Shown here: one piece after another, positions 1 to 14,707 of the stretch
How the letters are laid out: the number at the start of each line of letters is the position of its first letter
Position numbering within the stretch: position 1 is the first letter of the stretch
Assembly (NCBI GenBank): GCA_965112735.1
Contig: OZ218953.1
Span: 1,798,001 to 1,862,000 of the forward strand
DNA length: 64,000 nt
DNA from: Phaeosaccion multiseriatum
Lineage: Eukaryota > Ochrophyta, other classes
Reading direction: 5' to 3'
Translations under genes and position numbers: made by a program
The notes under the pieces: model-generated
What the model was told of the DNA's origin: nothing
Seen by the model: the letters and a program-made list of their open reading frames with translations, nothing else
Databases searched by the model: none

Positions 1-1
1 C

Positions 2-1451
2 AGGCCCGGCAGCCGCCACATGAGTAGCTCCTCCCTCCTCTCTGAGCTCGAAAGGGCCCAACAAGCCACCCAAGCAGACGCAGCAGGAGGAGCCATGACG
101 GTGGTGGGAGGAGAGGCTGGGACAGGGGCAGGGGGGGGCGCTGTGGAAATGCAAAAGATGTCAGGGGAGGAGGCAGGGGCAGGAGCGGGAGCAGGAGGAG
201 TGCTGGGGGGGGTTGTCGTGGATACGGGTGATGAGGTAACGGCGAGTAAGGTCCAGGGCGGTGCGCGGCTAGACTCCAGCCAGGCCCTCGAGGCCCTGCA
301 AGGAGGGAAGAGCGACGAGTGGGAGGCCGAGGAGCCTCCGACCTACATGAAGGGTCGGCGACAGCTCAACTCAGACCTCGAGGAGGAGCTGGTGACCACT
401 CCTTTTGAGACGTACGAGTTGTTCCGTGGGCAAAGGTTCGGCGGAGGGGAGGGCTACCGCTGCGTCGGGTTCTTCAAGTGCCTAGTGAGAGTCACAGAGG
501 AGGACCCTGACGACGACTTGCTCTTTGTGGATGCGAGCGCGTTTGGGAGCTTGGAGGAGGCGCGCAAGGAGAACGCACGGGTATTGGGGGAGCTGCTGAT
601 ACCCAAAGCGTACAAGGTGCGGCTGTACGTGTTGCAGGCCAAGAACCTTACCCCGATGGACCCGGGCATTGGCGGGCGGCCGGGTAAGAGCGACCCTTAC
701 CTCCTCACCAAACTGGGGAAGGAGACGGTGGATGACTCCGACAGTTACATCCTCGATGTAACGGATGCCGACCTGTACAAGTGCGTGGAGTTTAATGCAG
801 AGCTGCCCGGAGCCTCCCGAATGGAGATTAACGTGATGGATTATGACGACATTGGTTTCAATGAGCTCATCGGTCGAACCAACATTGACTTGGAGGACCG
901 CTGGTTCGATTCCCGATGGCAGGCGCTGGGGCTGGAGAATCGAAATATCGATCTCGACAACGTTTCCAAGTCGCGATACCAAACCAAACCCCTGGAGCTG
1001 CGGCCCCTCACCATCCCTACTGCAAAGGCGCCCCAGGGAATGTTGCAATGCTGGGTGGACATTCTCACGCCCGCAGACGCGGGCCTTTTCCAGCCGGATG
1101 ATGTGGCCCTCCCGCCTGTGGCGCAGTTCGAGGTGCGAGTGGTGATATGGAAGTGCAAGGAGGTCGTCGCCATGGACACTTTGGAGAACATGAATGACTT
1201 GTACGTCAAAGCGTGGGTGGAGGGCTGCGATCCGCAAGTGACAGACACGCATTGGCGAGCCAAGAGCGGCAAGGGCAGCTTCAACTGGCGTATGAAGTTC
1301 AAGGTGGACTTGGGGCCACGCACCCGCTCCTACAAGTTCCCCTATTTGACCCTTCAGATGTGGGACAAGGACGTTGTAATGCACAATGACGTCATCGCGG
1401 AGAGCATGGTGGACCTCGGAGCGGCCTTCAGGAGAGCTTTCAAGAAGAAGG

Positions 1452-1498
<47 letters not shown>

Positions 1499-2876
1499 TG
1501 TTTGTGGGTGCGTGGGTACGTGTGTGGGTTGCATGCGTGAGTCGGTTGATGTTCTGCGCGCTGACACTTTCCCCTCATGACTCGCCCACTCACTCATTCA
1601 CTCATCTCTCACCCACTCCCTCACTCGCTCATTCACTCAGTCACTAACTCAGTCACTTACTCAGTCACTCAACTAAGTCAATCAACACAATCTTTCCGCT
1701 CACTCGCTCCCCTCCCTCACTCTCAATCCTACCCACTGTGCGAGAACTGCTACCACTGTGTTTGATGCCTTCTCTCACCCCCCCCCCCTTCCCCCCCCCC
1801 CCCCTCCTCCCCGCCCATCTTCCCTCTCTCCACAGACGGTGATCATGTTCGAAGACACCGCTGAGAAGATTGCCCAGCTCAAGGCGGAGGCGGAGGCGGA
1901 CGCTGCCAACATGGCCATTGACTCCGCTAATCCCAACCCCGCTGATGGGATGGCGCAGCAGTCCCAAGGGCTGTTGCAGCAACAGGGTGACTCTGCAGCA
2001 GGGTCTGTGGTGTCCCTTGAAGGCCTTGAAGAGGGCCAAGCACAGGCAGCAACAGCAACAGCAACAGCAACGGGAGGAGAGGGGGAAGGAGAGACCGACA
2101 TGGTGGGAGGAGTGGTGGGAGGAGCAGGCCAGACGCCGGATCTCATGGCCGGCCTGGGGGCAGCCAAGGTGGGAGACTCAACTGCTGCTGTCCCTCCCGG
2201 GCTGTCCGGCAACACCGGCAAGAAGCCCAAGAACAAGAAGGGCGGCTACGAGGGGATGGCAGACGATGGCGTGGGGCCCGAGGAGGAGGACCGGGAGGCG
2301 GACGGGGGCGATTGGATTTCGCAGACCCTCTTTGTTTCCGACTCCAGCACCAAGCCGAAGCCGAGGCAGAGGCAGCAGCAGCAGCAGCAGCAGCGGCCAA
2401 GGGTTGGTGGCAAGAGTGGCACAAAGGCAAACCCGAAGCGGGCGGGCCGTCCTGCGGAGAAGGACCAGGACAGAGAGGACGCACAGGACTTTATCAACAC
2501 GGTTAAGGAGATGACCGGATTTGGTGGGCGGCCTCGGGAGAGTCAGTGGATTGCGATGGAACGCACCAACTTCTCCAAGGGCGGCGTCAAGGAGCCCATG
2601 GGTCGGTGCCTCATTGGCGTTCAAGTATGGCCTATTGAGAAGGCGGAGATGTATCCGGTGGGAGCTGGAAGGAGCGACCCTAACAGCAATCCTTACTGCC
2701 CCCCGCCCACGGGCAGGCTTCGCTGGAGCTGGAACCCCTTCGTGCTTGGGGCGGAACTGTGTGGGCCGAAGATTTGCTGCTGGCTGTCGTGCGCCTGCTG
2801 CTGCGTGTTGTGTATTCTGTTGCTCGTCTTCTGCCAGCCCATCCTCAACCTCGCCATCGCGATCATGTTCAAGTAG
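2..2876 (+). CDS. Ferlin, C-terminal part (two C2 domains, linker, C-terminal membrane anchor); 5' partial
   Basis: Exons <2-1453 and 1836-2876; both junctions are phase 0 (GAG|gtgtgt ... ccacag|ACG). The frame is open to the window edge, so the ATG at 20 need not be the start. The first C2 domain (about 610-900) contains KVRLYVLQAKNL and MEINVMDYDDIG; the second (about 1126-1450) contains FEVRVVIWKCKEV, DLYVKAWVEG and GKGSFNWRMKF. This is the ferlin C2E/C2F pattern. Exon 2 encodes an acidic, Gln-rich linker, then the conserved stretch EPMGRCLIGVQVWP and GRLRWSWNPF, and a Cys-rich hydrophobic segment LCILLLVFCQPILNLAIAIM at the extreme C terminus. That tail-anchored topology is diagnostic of ferlins, which act in Ca-dependent membrane fusion and repair. 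The upstream C2 domains lie outside the window. The poly-Gln run is coded by CAG at about 2374-2394. Family identity is confident; cellular role is inferred. Confidence 0.9.
1454..1835 (+). repeat. Ferlin intron bounded by microsatellites
   Basis: 382-bp intron. It opens with about 21 GT dinucleotides that start at the splice donor itself. It continues with CACT/CAGT-type short repeats (1585-1680) and ends in long C and CT runs before cacag. Confidence 0.85.
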
Positions 2877-3310
2877 AGAGAGGACAGGAAAGGGAGGGGC
2901 AAGGGCCAAAGGGGAAAGGGAGACGAGAGAGTTGGAGGGGAGGGAGGGGGCGAGGGAGCGAGGAAGGGAGGGAGCAGAGCAGGGTGGGAGAAGTAGAGAG
3001 GAAGGTACTCAGCCTAGCTGAATTGGATTGGCGTGTTGGCATCGTGATGATGGTGTGATGCCTTGAGCACCAAGCCAGAAAGGGGTTGGGCTAATAATTT
3101 AAACTGAAATTGGTTAGAATTTTTGAATTTTTCCCCATCCTCTCCCTCCTTCACTCACTCCCTCTCTCATCTCACTCTCTTTGCCTCCTGCTGACCTTCC
3201 TCCGCCTCGCTCTCTCTCTCAACCTCCTGCTCTAGCGACCCTTCTGACCTCCTCCCCCTGCACACGCGTCAGGCTTGGGGAAGGGTTGGGATATCCTTTA
3301 GGAGAGGACG
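2877..3310. other. Intergenic, 434 bp
   Basis: Purine-rich GGGA/GAGGG sequence follows the ferlin stop to about 2995, then an AT-richer piece (3090-3140) and CT-rich sequence leading into the next ATG. No coding signal seen. It probably holds the ferlin 3' UTR and the promoter of the 3311 gene. Confidence 0.5.
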
Positions 3311-3991
3311 ATGAGCAGCTCTTGTCCCAAGCGCTCCACCGGCGCTGCGCCGGCGGATTCTTCCGCGAAGAAGGCGAAGGCGACGACGACGCAGTCCCCT
3401 CACGACAAGTTTTTCGACCTGCTGCGTGCCGCCGGAAAAAGAGCCGAGGCGATAGGGCAAATGATCATTCGTGGACTGCCAGACGATGAAGAGGAGGAAG
3501 AAGAAGAGGACACAAGCAAGCTTACTACGGCGGAAATGGAGACCCTCCGCTTTGTGTTCATTACTGAATCGCGGGCAGATGCTCTCACAGACATGGAGCG
3601 CTTGGTGCTTGGCGACCAATACGGGGACTCGATAATGTGTTTCAACACCTCTTTCTCCTACACCATCTTGGACAGCTATGAAACCATCGAGAAGACGCTC
3701 TATGAAACCAAGAGCCTGTCCAAGAAGTTTGATATCTTGTTTGCGTACACGCACACCATCAATACGCATGACGTCTGGATGCAAGACCATGAGGTCGGCT
3801 GGGGCGGGGAGACGTTCATCGCAGACTTGGCCAAGCGCTGGAAGGCGATGCTCAAGGAAAGTGATGCAGACTTGGGCATTGACTCGGAGTTCACTCGGCC
3901 TGGAATCGTTTGCTTTCTGACGCAGTTCAAGGAGCAGTTGGAAGGGGTGGACACGTCCGAGGACCCTCCCATCACCTTCGACTTCCAGTAG
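3311..3991 (+). CDS. Unrecognised 226-aa soluble protein
   Basis: Single exon starting at gaggacgATGAGC and ending TAG. The N terminus (about residues 1-45) is Ser/Lys/Ala-rich with the basic patch AKKAKA. An acidic run EEEEEEED sits near residue 60, and the rest looks globular (residues 70-226) with aromatic-rich segments such as TSFSYTILDSYETIEKTLYE and FDILFAYTHTINTHDVW. There is no signal peptide or membrane span. Codon use matches the neighbours and there are no low-complexity triplet runs, so it is likely a real gene. I do not recognise the family. The short basic then acidic N terminus would suit a nuclear protein, but that is only a guess. Confidence 0.7.
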   Translation: MSSSCPKRSTGAAPADSSAKKAKATTTQSPHDKFFDLLRAAGKRAEAIGQMIIRGLPDDEEEEEEEDTSKLTTAEMETLRFVFITESRADALTDMERLVLGDQYGDSIMCFNTSFSYTILDSYETIEKTLYETKSLSKKFDILFAYTHTINTHDVWMQDHEVGWGGETFIADLAKRWKAMLKESDADLGIDSEFTRPGIVCFLTQFKEQLEGVDTSEDPPITFDFQ

Positions 3992-4447
3992 AGAGTACTT
4001 CGGGTAGGTGGAAGGGAGTGGAGTGAAATGGGGGGAGAGTGTGAATAGTTGATACAGGGAACAGTTTGAAATGGAGTGTACACGCGCCCACGCAAGTAGG
4101 AGAAGGGAAACGAAGGGGACAGGGTCGTTGGTAGCAGCAGTAGCAGGAGCAGTAGGAGCACCAGGGAATGCGCTCGCGGGAGTTTCACAACAAAAGGCAA
4201 TACTGGAGCAACGAGGGGGCACGGGGTCGAGGAGAAGGGAGAGACTCGTGTGGAGCTTAGCCGGCTGATATGGACTGGACTGTAGGTGGCGCCTCTAAGC
4301 TCCACAGACGAACGGAGAGGCGAGGCTTTTCGACTGACAACAGGAGATTCGTCGTTTCAGCGATAGGCGCACGGCGAGATTGGGATCGAGGACAATGGCC
4401 CTGCGCGAGCGAGAAAGGAGAGAGCAAGAGAGGAAAGCGGGAGCGGG
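3992..4447. other. Intergenic, 456 bp
   Basis: No convincing coding region. GTAGCAG-type short repeats occur at 4130-4160. Reading frames here are short and of random composition. Confidence 0.45.
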
Positions 4448-4770
4448 ATGGAAGTCTTTTGCCCCCGCTCGGAGTGCCGTCAAACCCGCGCAAAACTGAG
4501 GCCGCACAAGGGCCCATACGGCGTCTTCATGGGTTGTGAGAACCACAGGCGCGCCGACCCGGCAGACTTTTCGAGCTGCAACATCATGTTCCACGTCACA
4601 ACCTATGGACCCGATAATCTGCTGGCCGAGAGATCAAGGAGTGCTTTGGTTGCGGCGGCCTAATGGCCAAGTACACGCCCTTCGCTCCAATGGCCTCCAG
4701 CACCAACCTTGACCCCCGACACATTCACGCAGTGGGGGATGGATATCATGAAAACCCGACCATGCGCTAA
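4448..4770 (+). pseudogene. Possible zinc-ribbon ORF (topoisomerase-type), apparently broken
   Basis: ATG at 4448 opens a 71-codon frame with a zinc-ribbon-like pattern: CPRSEC, then GPYGVFMGC, then SSCNIMF. This resembles the C-terminal zinc fingers of type I topoisomerases (C-x-x-C ... G-x-F-x-G-C ... C). The frame stops at 4661-4663. From about 4637 a different frame carries IKECFGCGGLMAKYTP, another C-x-x-C ribbon half, and stops at 4768-4770 inside the left arm of the adjacent inverted repeat. The two halves would need a frameshift or a small unseen intron to join. Either this is a decayed gene fragment truncated by the inverted repeat, or a gene whose splicing I cannot resolve. Low confidence. 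Confidence 0.3.
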
Positions 4771-5061
4771 GGTGCCCAAAAAGGCGCGCTGCGCGCTCCG
4801 TCAGTGCGGTGCCAAGTTCACAGCGCACGACAAGGTCTTCGCCCGAAGAACTCGGGGAGCATTCTTTACGTACATGTACACTTGTAGTGCATGTAGCTCG
4901 TGTGCTCTGCTCCCCGAGTTCTTCGGGCGAAGACCTTGTCGTGCGCTGTGAACTTGGCCCCGCACTGACGGAGCGCGCAGCGCGCCTTTTTGGGCACCTT
5001 AGCGCATGGTCGGGTTTTCATGATATCCATCCCCCACTGCGTGAATGTGTCGGGGGTCAAG
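4708..5061. repeat. Near-perfect 153-bp inverted repeat with 48-bp loop
   Basis: The left arm 4708-4860 is the reverse complement of 4909-5061. I see one internal mismatch (gcggtgcc versus gcggggcc) over 153 bp, and partial similarity continues one step outward. The spacer 4861-4908 is itself rich in short palindromes (acgtacatgtaca). Each arm carries the same short reading frame, containing KVPKKARCALRQCGAK, on opposite strands. A transcript would fold into one long hairpin. Confidence 0.95.
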
Positions 5062-5290
5062 TTGGAAGAAAGTGGGAGGAAGGGAGGGATTAGAATAAGT
5101 CAATAAAATATCTCGGCCGCCTCTACTCAACGATCTTCTCTCTCTCAATGACCCTCTGAAGTCTCACCAAGGACCTCTGCATCCCTTTTTTATCGAGTCA
5201 GTTCCAGCGTAAGGGCTAGCACAGTACTGCCCTTCAAACTGTAAAACTGTCCTTGCGCTGATGTGAATTAGAGGCCCGAAGCTAAGCAGT

Positions 5291-8648
<3,358 letters not shown>

Positions 8649-9396
8649 GTGAGTGAGTGAGTTATACGCACTCACTTTCTCTCTCCCTGGTAGGGTTTGC
8701 GTACATGTTATGCTAACCCCTCCGTCACAACCTTTTTTACACAAACTGGACGACATTTTGTCCTCCTTCTATACTTCTCTTACACGATAAGCATTTTGTC
8801 ATGGATGAGAACCTACGCTCAGGCATACCCGCCGAACACGAAAGTTTGCGCTCCACCCCCCCCTCCCTCCGTGGTAATTCGGGTGCAGGAAAAGGGACTC
8901 ATTGCTAAAAAAAGAAGCTCAAATCGCCACACGCTTTTGGGGGCCTTTTGAGCTTCTTTTGAGCAACGAGCTCGAGCTTGTGCGTAGACACCTCTCCCTC
9001 TCCCACTCTCTCTCTCCAATCTGAGCAGTGGGCAGTGGGCCTCTTGGTCGACCTCCTCCTTGTGTGCGGTGCACAGAGGGAGGGAGGCAGACCATCAAGC
9101 TCAGGTCCGACCGACCGACCGACCGACTGACGGGGAGGAAGCAGCAGGAGGCCGTGCATGTATACATCGATGCATCGCTTCTCTCTGTCTGTAACGGTCA
9201 GTGCCCTGGTGCTTGGTCAAGCGACCTCCGGACTCTGATGGACGGTGCCTGCGCCCCAGACTCTTTTGAACATCCATCAGAGTCCTTGAGCATCGATAAG
9301 TCTTGGTTGGATCACTATAGACCAAAACACAAGAGGCACCGGCACATACAAACCAGTTTTAATTCTCTGGGAAACCGGGGCTCACGTCTCGCCCAT
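8649..9396. other. Convergent intergenic region, 748 bp, with a hairpin
   Basis: Between the rsmH stop and the end of the minus-strand gene. It contains a 14-bp stem (8910-8923 with 8947-8960, aagaagctcaaa type, 23-nt loop), a CCGA tetranucleotide run (9106-9124) and no supported gene. The hairpin could mark a 3' end but is not proven functional. Confidence 0.5.
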
Positions 9397-9807
9397 TCAA
9401 GGCGGTAGCTCGCTCCACAGAAACGCATTTTGCCATTGTCGAAATCTGCACTTGGTTCGCACGGAGCTTGTAGACTTGCCCAGAGGGGAAGCACCAACAG
9501 TGTCCCCGAAGCCCCCCGGCGTACCACCAACTTCAACCCAAACGTTTCTCCAGGAAGAGGATGAGTTCCTACCTCGGCCCTGCCCCATCGATTGCTCCTG
9601 GTGTTGCTGGTGGTGCTGGTGGCCCTGCTGGGCCGAGACGCTGAGGACGGACGGGAAAGTGCTCCTAAAGATTGCGAGCAGGGGAAGAGAGAGATCTCGA
9701 GCATCGCCGGTGCAGGAAGCCATCACTGACACCCTCTTGGGGGGGCGGCGGTGGCGATACTGGGTATTGTCTGGCGATGCCTGGTCGACCTCGAGCTCCT
9801 GCTCATG

Positions 9808-9853
<46 letters not shown>

Positions 9854-10680
9854 GCGTACTCCTCTTGCAGTATCCGGGCGTCTTGCTGCAAAGAGAGTGC
9901 AGCGTACCTTAGCAGGTTGAGAGCTTGCATACAGGCTACACCACCATCACTCAGTGCAGAGCTCCGCCGCTGCTGCTGCTCGGGTGACCGCCTGAGGCGG
10001 TTGGGGGAGGTGGAAGCAAGATCGGCGCCCGTTGTAGTCACGAGTACGTCCAAGTCATCGATAACAAGCACGTCAGGCGGAGCTGCGATGGTGTGCACAT
10101 TGCTTAGCCACCAGATCAAGTCTTCCCGGCAGGAAATGTACTTCAGACTGAGACCAGAGAGCAGAAGGTCGTCAAACCCATCCATAGGAGAACACTCGGG
10201 CGCCCTGGGCTCTGGTGGTTGCTCGACCCCTCCTCCTCCTCCTGCTGTTGCCGCATTCGCCTCCGCCTCACTCTCCCTGCACAATGGTAGCGGGACTACT
10301 TGTTCGAACTTCTCCTTGTCGCATATGAACCACACATCTTTCCCCTCCGCCACCTTGCCCAGCGCGTAATCAAAGAGAAGGCAGGTCCGGGCGGAGTCTC
10401 TTGGCCCCGTCAAAAGGCAAAGGTCAGGAGGTGGGGCAGACCCCGTCCTCCGCTCCTTCTTCCGCTGCTCCTTCTTCTGCGAGGGAGAGTATCGAGACTG
10501 AAGCAAGTACTCAAGGAGGGACGATTCATTCCCTTCGCCCCCCTCGCCCCTTTCCCGCGTGCTCCCTCTAGCCTCAAGCCCCACACCCCGCCCCCCTCCG
10601 CGACGGTCTCCCTGTGACTGTGTGGCTGGCGGTAGAGTCACCGGAGGAAGAGGGCCCACCCCTACGCCTCCATTGAACAT
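9397..10680 (-). CDS. Putative RecA-fold ATPase, SWSAP1-like
   Basis: Single exon of 427 aa; ATG at 10680 is the first in frame. After a Gly/Arg-rich N terminus, residues about 90-125 read LLTGPRDSARTCLLFDYAL, a Walker-A-like turn with a degenerate P-loop (GPRDSART rather than GxxxxGKT). A strand ends DVWFICDKEKFE. Further on, LKYISCREDLIWWLSNVH leads to PDVLVIDDLDVLV, a good Walker B. This order (P-loop, Cys-containing strand, helix, hydrophobic-DD) resembles SWSAP1 and other RAD51-paralogue partners in homologous recombination. A CAG-coded Gln run (about 9808-9852 on the + strand) and His/Gln stretches interrupt the C-terminal half. The gene is head-to-head with the dynein gene. It is likely real; the SWSAP1 assignment is tentative, and any P-loop NTPase with a decayed P-loop is possible. 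Confidence 0.55.
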
Positions 10681-11047
10681 TAGCCTGTCCTCGTCGCCCC
10701 ATCTAGAACCGACGAGAGGGGAAAAGACGCAAAATCGAAATAAATTATTAGTACGAGTTTCAAGTTTCAGTCTGAAACTTTAACCGTCCGTTGCAAGGGG
10801 GAATTGGGAGAGAGCAGAGCAGGAAACAGCGCCAGGAATACAACCGAGATTTAGGTCGACCAAGCAGTAAAGCGTGGCGAGTACCAAGACCCCAAGGGAG
10901 CAGCAGGGGAAGGCGAAGACGAGACTGTCTTGGCATCGAGCAGCCAGAAGCTGCTGCTCGGTGGGTAGAGTGGGACCCTCCCGGGTTGTCAAACAGCAGC
11001 AATAGTAGCATTATCGGCAGCAGTGGCAGCAGCAGCAGCAGGAAACT
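10681..11047. promoter_or_regulatory. Divergent promoter region, 367 bp
   Basis: Lies between the start codons of the ATPase-like gene (-) and the dynein gene (+), so it must serve both. AT-rich around 10737-10780 with a short inverted repeat (gtttcaagtttcagtctgaaac) and AGCAG repeats just before the dynein ATG. No canonical box assigned. Confidence 0.45.
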
Positions 11048-13038
11048 ATGGAGGTGGCACACTTGTACACCAAGGTGCGGTCGGAGTTCGGCAAGCACGC
11101 TCAGTTCAAAGACGTGCCTGCCTTTCTGCTGGAGACTGTGCCGGGATCTGAGGAGCACAAAGAAGCATACGTCTCACGCAACCCCTGCATAGCTGAGGTG
11201 GACACTTCACCACACATGTCAGAGCACGAAGCAAACACAGAGCGCCTCATCACCAAGCACACCAGCATGCGACACGAAGAGGGAGGGTGGCCCAAGGATG
11301 TAGACTTTACAGAGCAGTCAGACGTGACGCGCTTCCGAAAGAAGGCGGAAAAGGACGAGGACTACAAGGCCAGCGTCAAGGCACTGGGCCCCATCATTGG
11401 CAGCTGCATGCGACAAAACAACACCATTGACATCTACGAAGAGTACTTTGAGGGAAACGAGGTGGACCACTCCTCGGAGCCGCCCTCCGCCAAAGGTCTT
11501 GCTGTCTTTCGCGACCCCAACGCTACGAAGCGGACGGCCACGAGCATCAACTGGCACCCGGACGGCCCTACCAAGATTGCAGTGTCTTACAGCATCCTCA
11601 ACTTCCAGGACCCGCGATTCATGAACAACCGCATGCCCGTGTCCTCCTACGTATGGGATATTGTCAACCCAAACACTCCGGACGTGGAGCTCATCCCCCC
11701 ATCCCCTCTGTGCTGTCTCCGCTTCAACCCCAAGTCCACGGACACATTGGTGGGAGGGAGCTACAACGGACTCATCAACTTCTTCGACCTAAGAAAGCCT
11801 GGCGCTACCACAGGCCAGGCCGTGCCCTTTGACACGTCTGTGATCGAGAAGAGTCATCACGATCCCGTTTACGATGTGTTTTGGATATCATCGAAAACAG
11901 GTGCGTGAGTCTATACATACATCTATAGCCTAGTGTAGGTACACGGGGTTGGGGGGTTGGGGGTGTGGGGTGTGGGGTGTGGGGAAGCATAAGTGAGGGA
12001 GTGAGCCCTGCGGCCTCGTGTCCAATCGTTCCTTCTCCTCTGTGCGTGCGATGCTTCTTTTCCTCTCCTCCTCCTCCTCCTTTAACCACAACAACAGGCA
12101 ACCAGTGCTGCTCGGTATCAACAGATGGACAGATGATGTGGTGGGACACGAGGCACTTGCACGAGCCCACAGACGTGATTCAGCTCTCCACAGACGCCAA
12201 GGGAGGAGGCATGGTGCTCGGAGGCTCCTCAATGGAGTACAACCAAGAGGCGGGCCCGACCAAGTACCTGGTGGGCACGGAGCAGGGTATTGTTATGCAA
12301 GTCAACCTCCGAAACCGCAAGCAAAACAATGGCATTAGCGTCTTCGACACGGGCGCAGGCAAGCACCATGGCCCCATCTACAGCATCCAACGTAACCCTG
12401 CGCAGAACAAGTACTTTATGACCGTGGGAGATTGGACGGCTCGTATCTGGGCGGAGGACCTAAAGACCCCCATCATGACTACAAAATACCATAGCGCCTA
12501 CCTCACCAGCGGCTGCTTCAGTCCCACCCGAGCGGGTGTGTTCTTTGTGACGAGAATGGACGGTGTCGTGGACATTTGGGACTACTTTTACCGCCAAAAC
12601 GAGGTGGCGTATAGTCACAAGGTGGGGGACGCTGCTCTGTCGTCGATTGCGGTGCAGGGTACGGTGCAGTCGGGAGGAAAGCTCGTTGCGGTGGGGGATG
12701 TCAATGGAACAGTGAGTCTGCTGGAGGTGTGCGACAGCCTGGCGGTGCCGGCCGGCAACCAAGAAAAGTCGGGCATCGGCTCCATGTTCGAGCGGGAAAT
12801 GAAGCAGGAGAAGAACCTTGAGCTACGGGAGAGAGACCTTCGGAGGGCCAAAGCGGCTGACACAGAGGCCAAGAACAGAGCGGATGCGGATAAGAAGGAC
12901 GGCAAGGACGAGCGAGTGGAAGAGCTTCTGAGGAAGGTGGATGCGGACTTTTTGGCGATGATCAAGGAGGCGGAGGATGACGAGAGCAAGGGCGCGGATG
13001 GTGCGGGTCTCGACTCGGAGCCAGCGGACGAGATGTGA
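11048..13038 (+). CDS. Axonemal dynein intermediate chain 2 (DNAI2/IC69 family)
   Basis: Two exons, 11048-11900 and 12098-13038, phase-1 junction, 597 aa. The N terminus MEVAHLYTKVRSEFGKHAQF and the region VSRNPCIAEVDTSPHMSEHE are typical of DNAI2 (Chlamydomonas IC69/ODA6). WD repeats follow: GGSYNGLINFFDLRK, SVSTDGQMMWWDTR, YFMTVGDWTARIWAED and FFVTRMDGVVDIWDYF. The C-terminal ~120 residues are a charged coiled coil (EREMKQEKNLELRERDLRRA). The protein is a core subunit of the outer dynein arm, binding heavy chains and light chains at the base of the motor. Its presence implies that the organism builds a motile flagellum at some stage. Length and domain order are normal for the family. Confidence 0.96.
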
Positions 13039-13539
13039 TGTGAAAATCATTGCGCTTGCTTGCTTGCTTACTTGAGTCAAGTCACTGAGGGGAAGGAGGG
13101 CATCTCCTCATATCTGATGATGGGATTGACGGATGGGTCGGTGGTTAGGTGGGTGGATGGACAGATAGATAAATGGACAGATGGACAGATGGACATGCCC
13201 TGAGGGAAAGGGTGTGTAAGGCGCGGAGGAAGAATCTCTGCGCCAGTCGGCAAAGAGTCATTGCGAGACGGACAGGGGAAGAGAGATCTTTTTACATCAC
13301 AGTCCTGTCCTGAATGGGTCGGAACTACCCCCAATCTCTTGACCAAGCTTGGAGTACAATTGTCGATAAAGAATCCTCCTGATACCTACATAACCATACG
13401 GACATGTACATTATTTGATTCCGTGCGGAAGTATGAGGGACGCGTGACTCCGCGCGAGAAAAACCACGGAGGGAGCCTGACAAGGAAGCATCCCTCGAGC
13501 GATGTAATAACTAAAGACGAAAGACGAAGGCACCCCTCC
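13039..13539. other. Convergent intergenic region, 501 bp
   Basis: 3' flanks of the dynein gene and the villin-like gene. Contains GCTT repeats (13049-13066) and GGATGGACAGAT-type short repeats (13133-13196); the rest is unique sequence. No gene seen. Confidence 0.45.
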
Positions 13540-14647
13540 TCACCCTCCGAATCTCTGCCTCAGCGAGGCCAACGCCCCCCCCCCGCTGTCACTACAAGCA
13601 GCAGCAGGAGCAGCAGGAGCAGCAGTTGGTGATACAGCACTGCTCGTCGGCGGTCCTTGAAAGCCCCCAACTCCTCCTCCTACTGCTCCTCCTCCACTCG
13701 CCGATTGTTGTTGTTCTCTCCGAATGGGCTCACCAAACTCATCGTATAGGGCGGCGAAGCGGGTGGTCTCCACTGGCGACGGCGGGGAGCAAGAAGGAGC
13801 TGCAGCGGTTGGTGATACACAATTGCTCGTCGGAGTGACAGCAGTTGATGATACAGAAGTGCGCAAGCCTTCACTTCCTCCTCCTACTGCTTCTCCTCCA
13901 ATGGAGTTTTGCTGTGGTTCTCTCCGAATGGGCTCACCAAACTCATCGTATAGGGCGGCGAAGCGGGTCGTCTCCACTGGCGACGGCGGAGAGCAAGAAG
14001 GAGCTGCAGCGGTTGGTGATACACCAGTGCTCGTCGGAGCGACAGCGGTTGATGATACAGAAGTGCGCAAGCCTTCACTTCCTCCTCCTACTGCTCCTCC
14101 TCCTCTCGCCGATTGTTGTTGTTGGTCTCTCCGAATAGGCTCACCAAACTCATCGTATAGGGCGGCGAAGCGGGTCGTCTCCACTGGCGACGGCGGGGAG
14201 CGAGAAGGAGCCGCAGCGGTTGGTGATACACCAGTGCTCGTCGGAGCGACAGCGGTTGATGATACAGAAGTGCGCAAACCTTCACTTCCTCCTCCTCCTG
14301 CCCCTCCTCCAATGGAGTTTTGCTGTTGGTCCCTCCGAATGGGCTCACCAAACTCATCATATAGCGCGGCGAAGCGGGAGGTCTCCACTGGCGACAGCAG
14401 GGAGCGAGAAGGAGCAGCAGCGGTTGGTGATACAGTAGCACCAGGGACGGGCTCGCCGCTTTCGTCGTACGCAGTCCCCATGCCCCCAGCCAGATGAGCG
14501 AGCTCTTCCTTCTTCAAGCCTTGGCTCCTGCGTGCTGAATCACCAACTGCTGCAACAGGGGTCAATTTTTCCCCCAGGACGGTCCTTTCATAGCTCCTCG
14601 GGAGTGCTGCCGCCGTCCTCACTGTGCATGTGCTCGTCCCTGCTTCT

Positions 14648-14707
<60 letters not shown>

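Noticed and set aside
901-915. Box-B-like ggttcgattcc, possible tRNA gene
   Set aside because: It lies in ferlin C2 coding sequence; flanking bases cannot form a T stem and no A box or acceptor stem is present.
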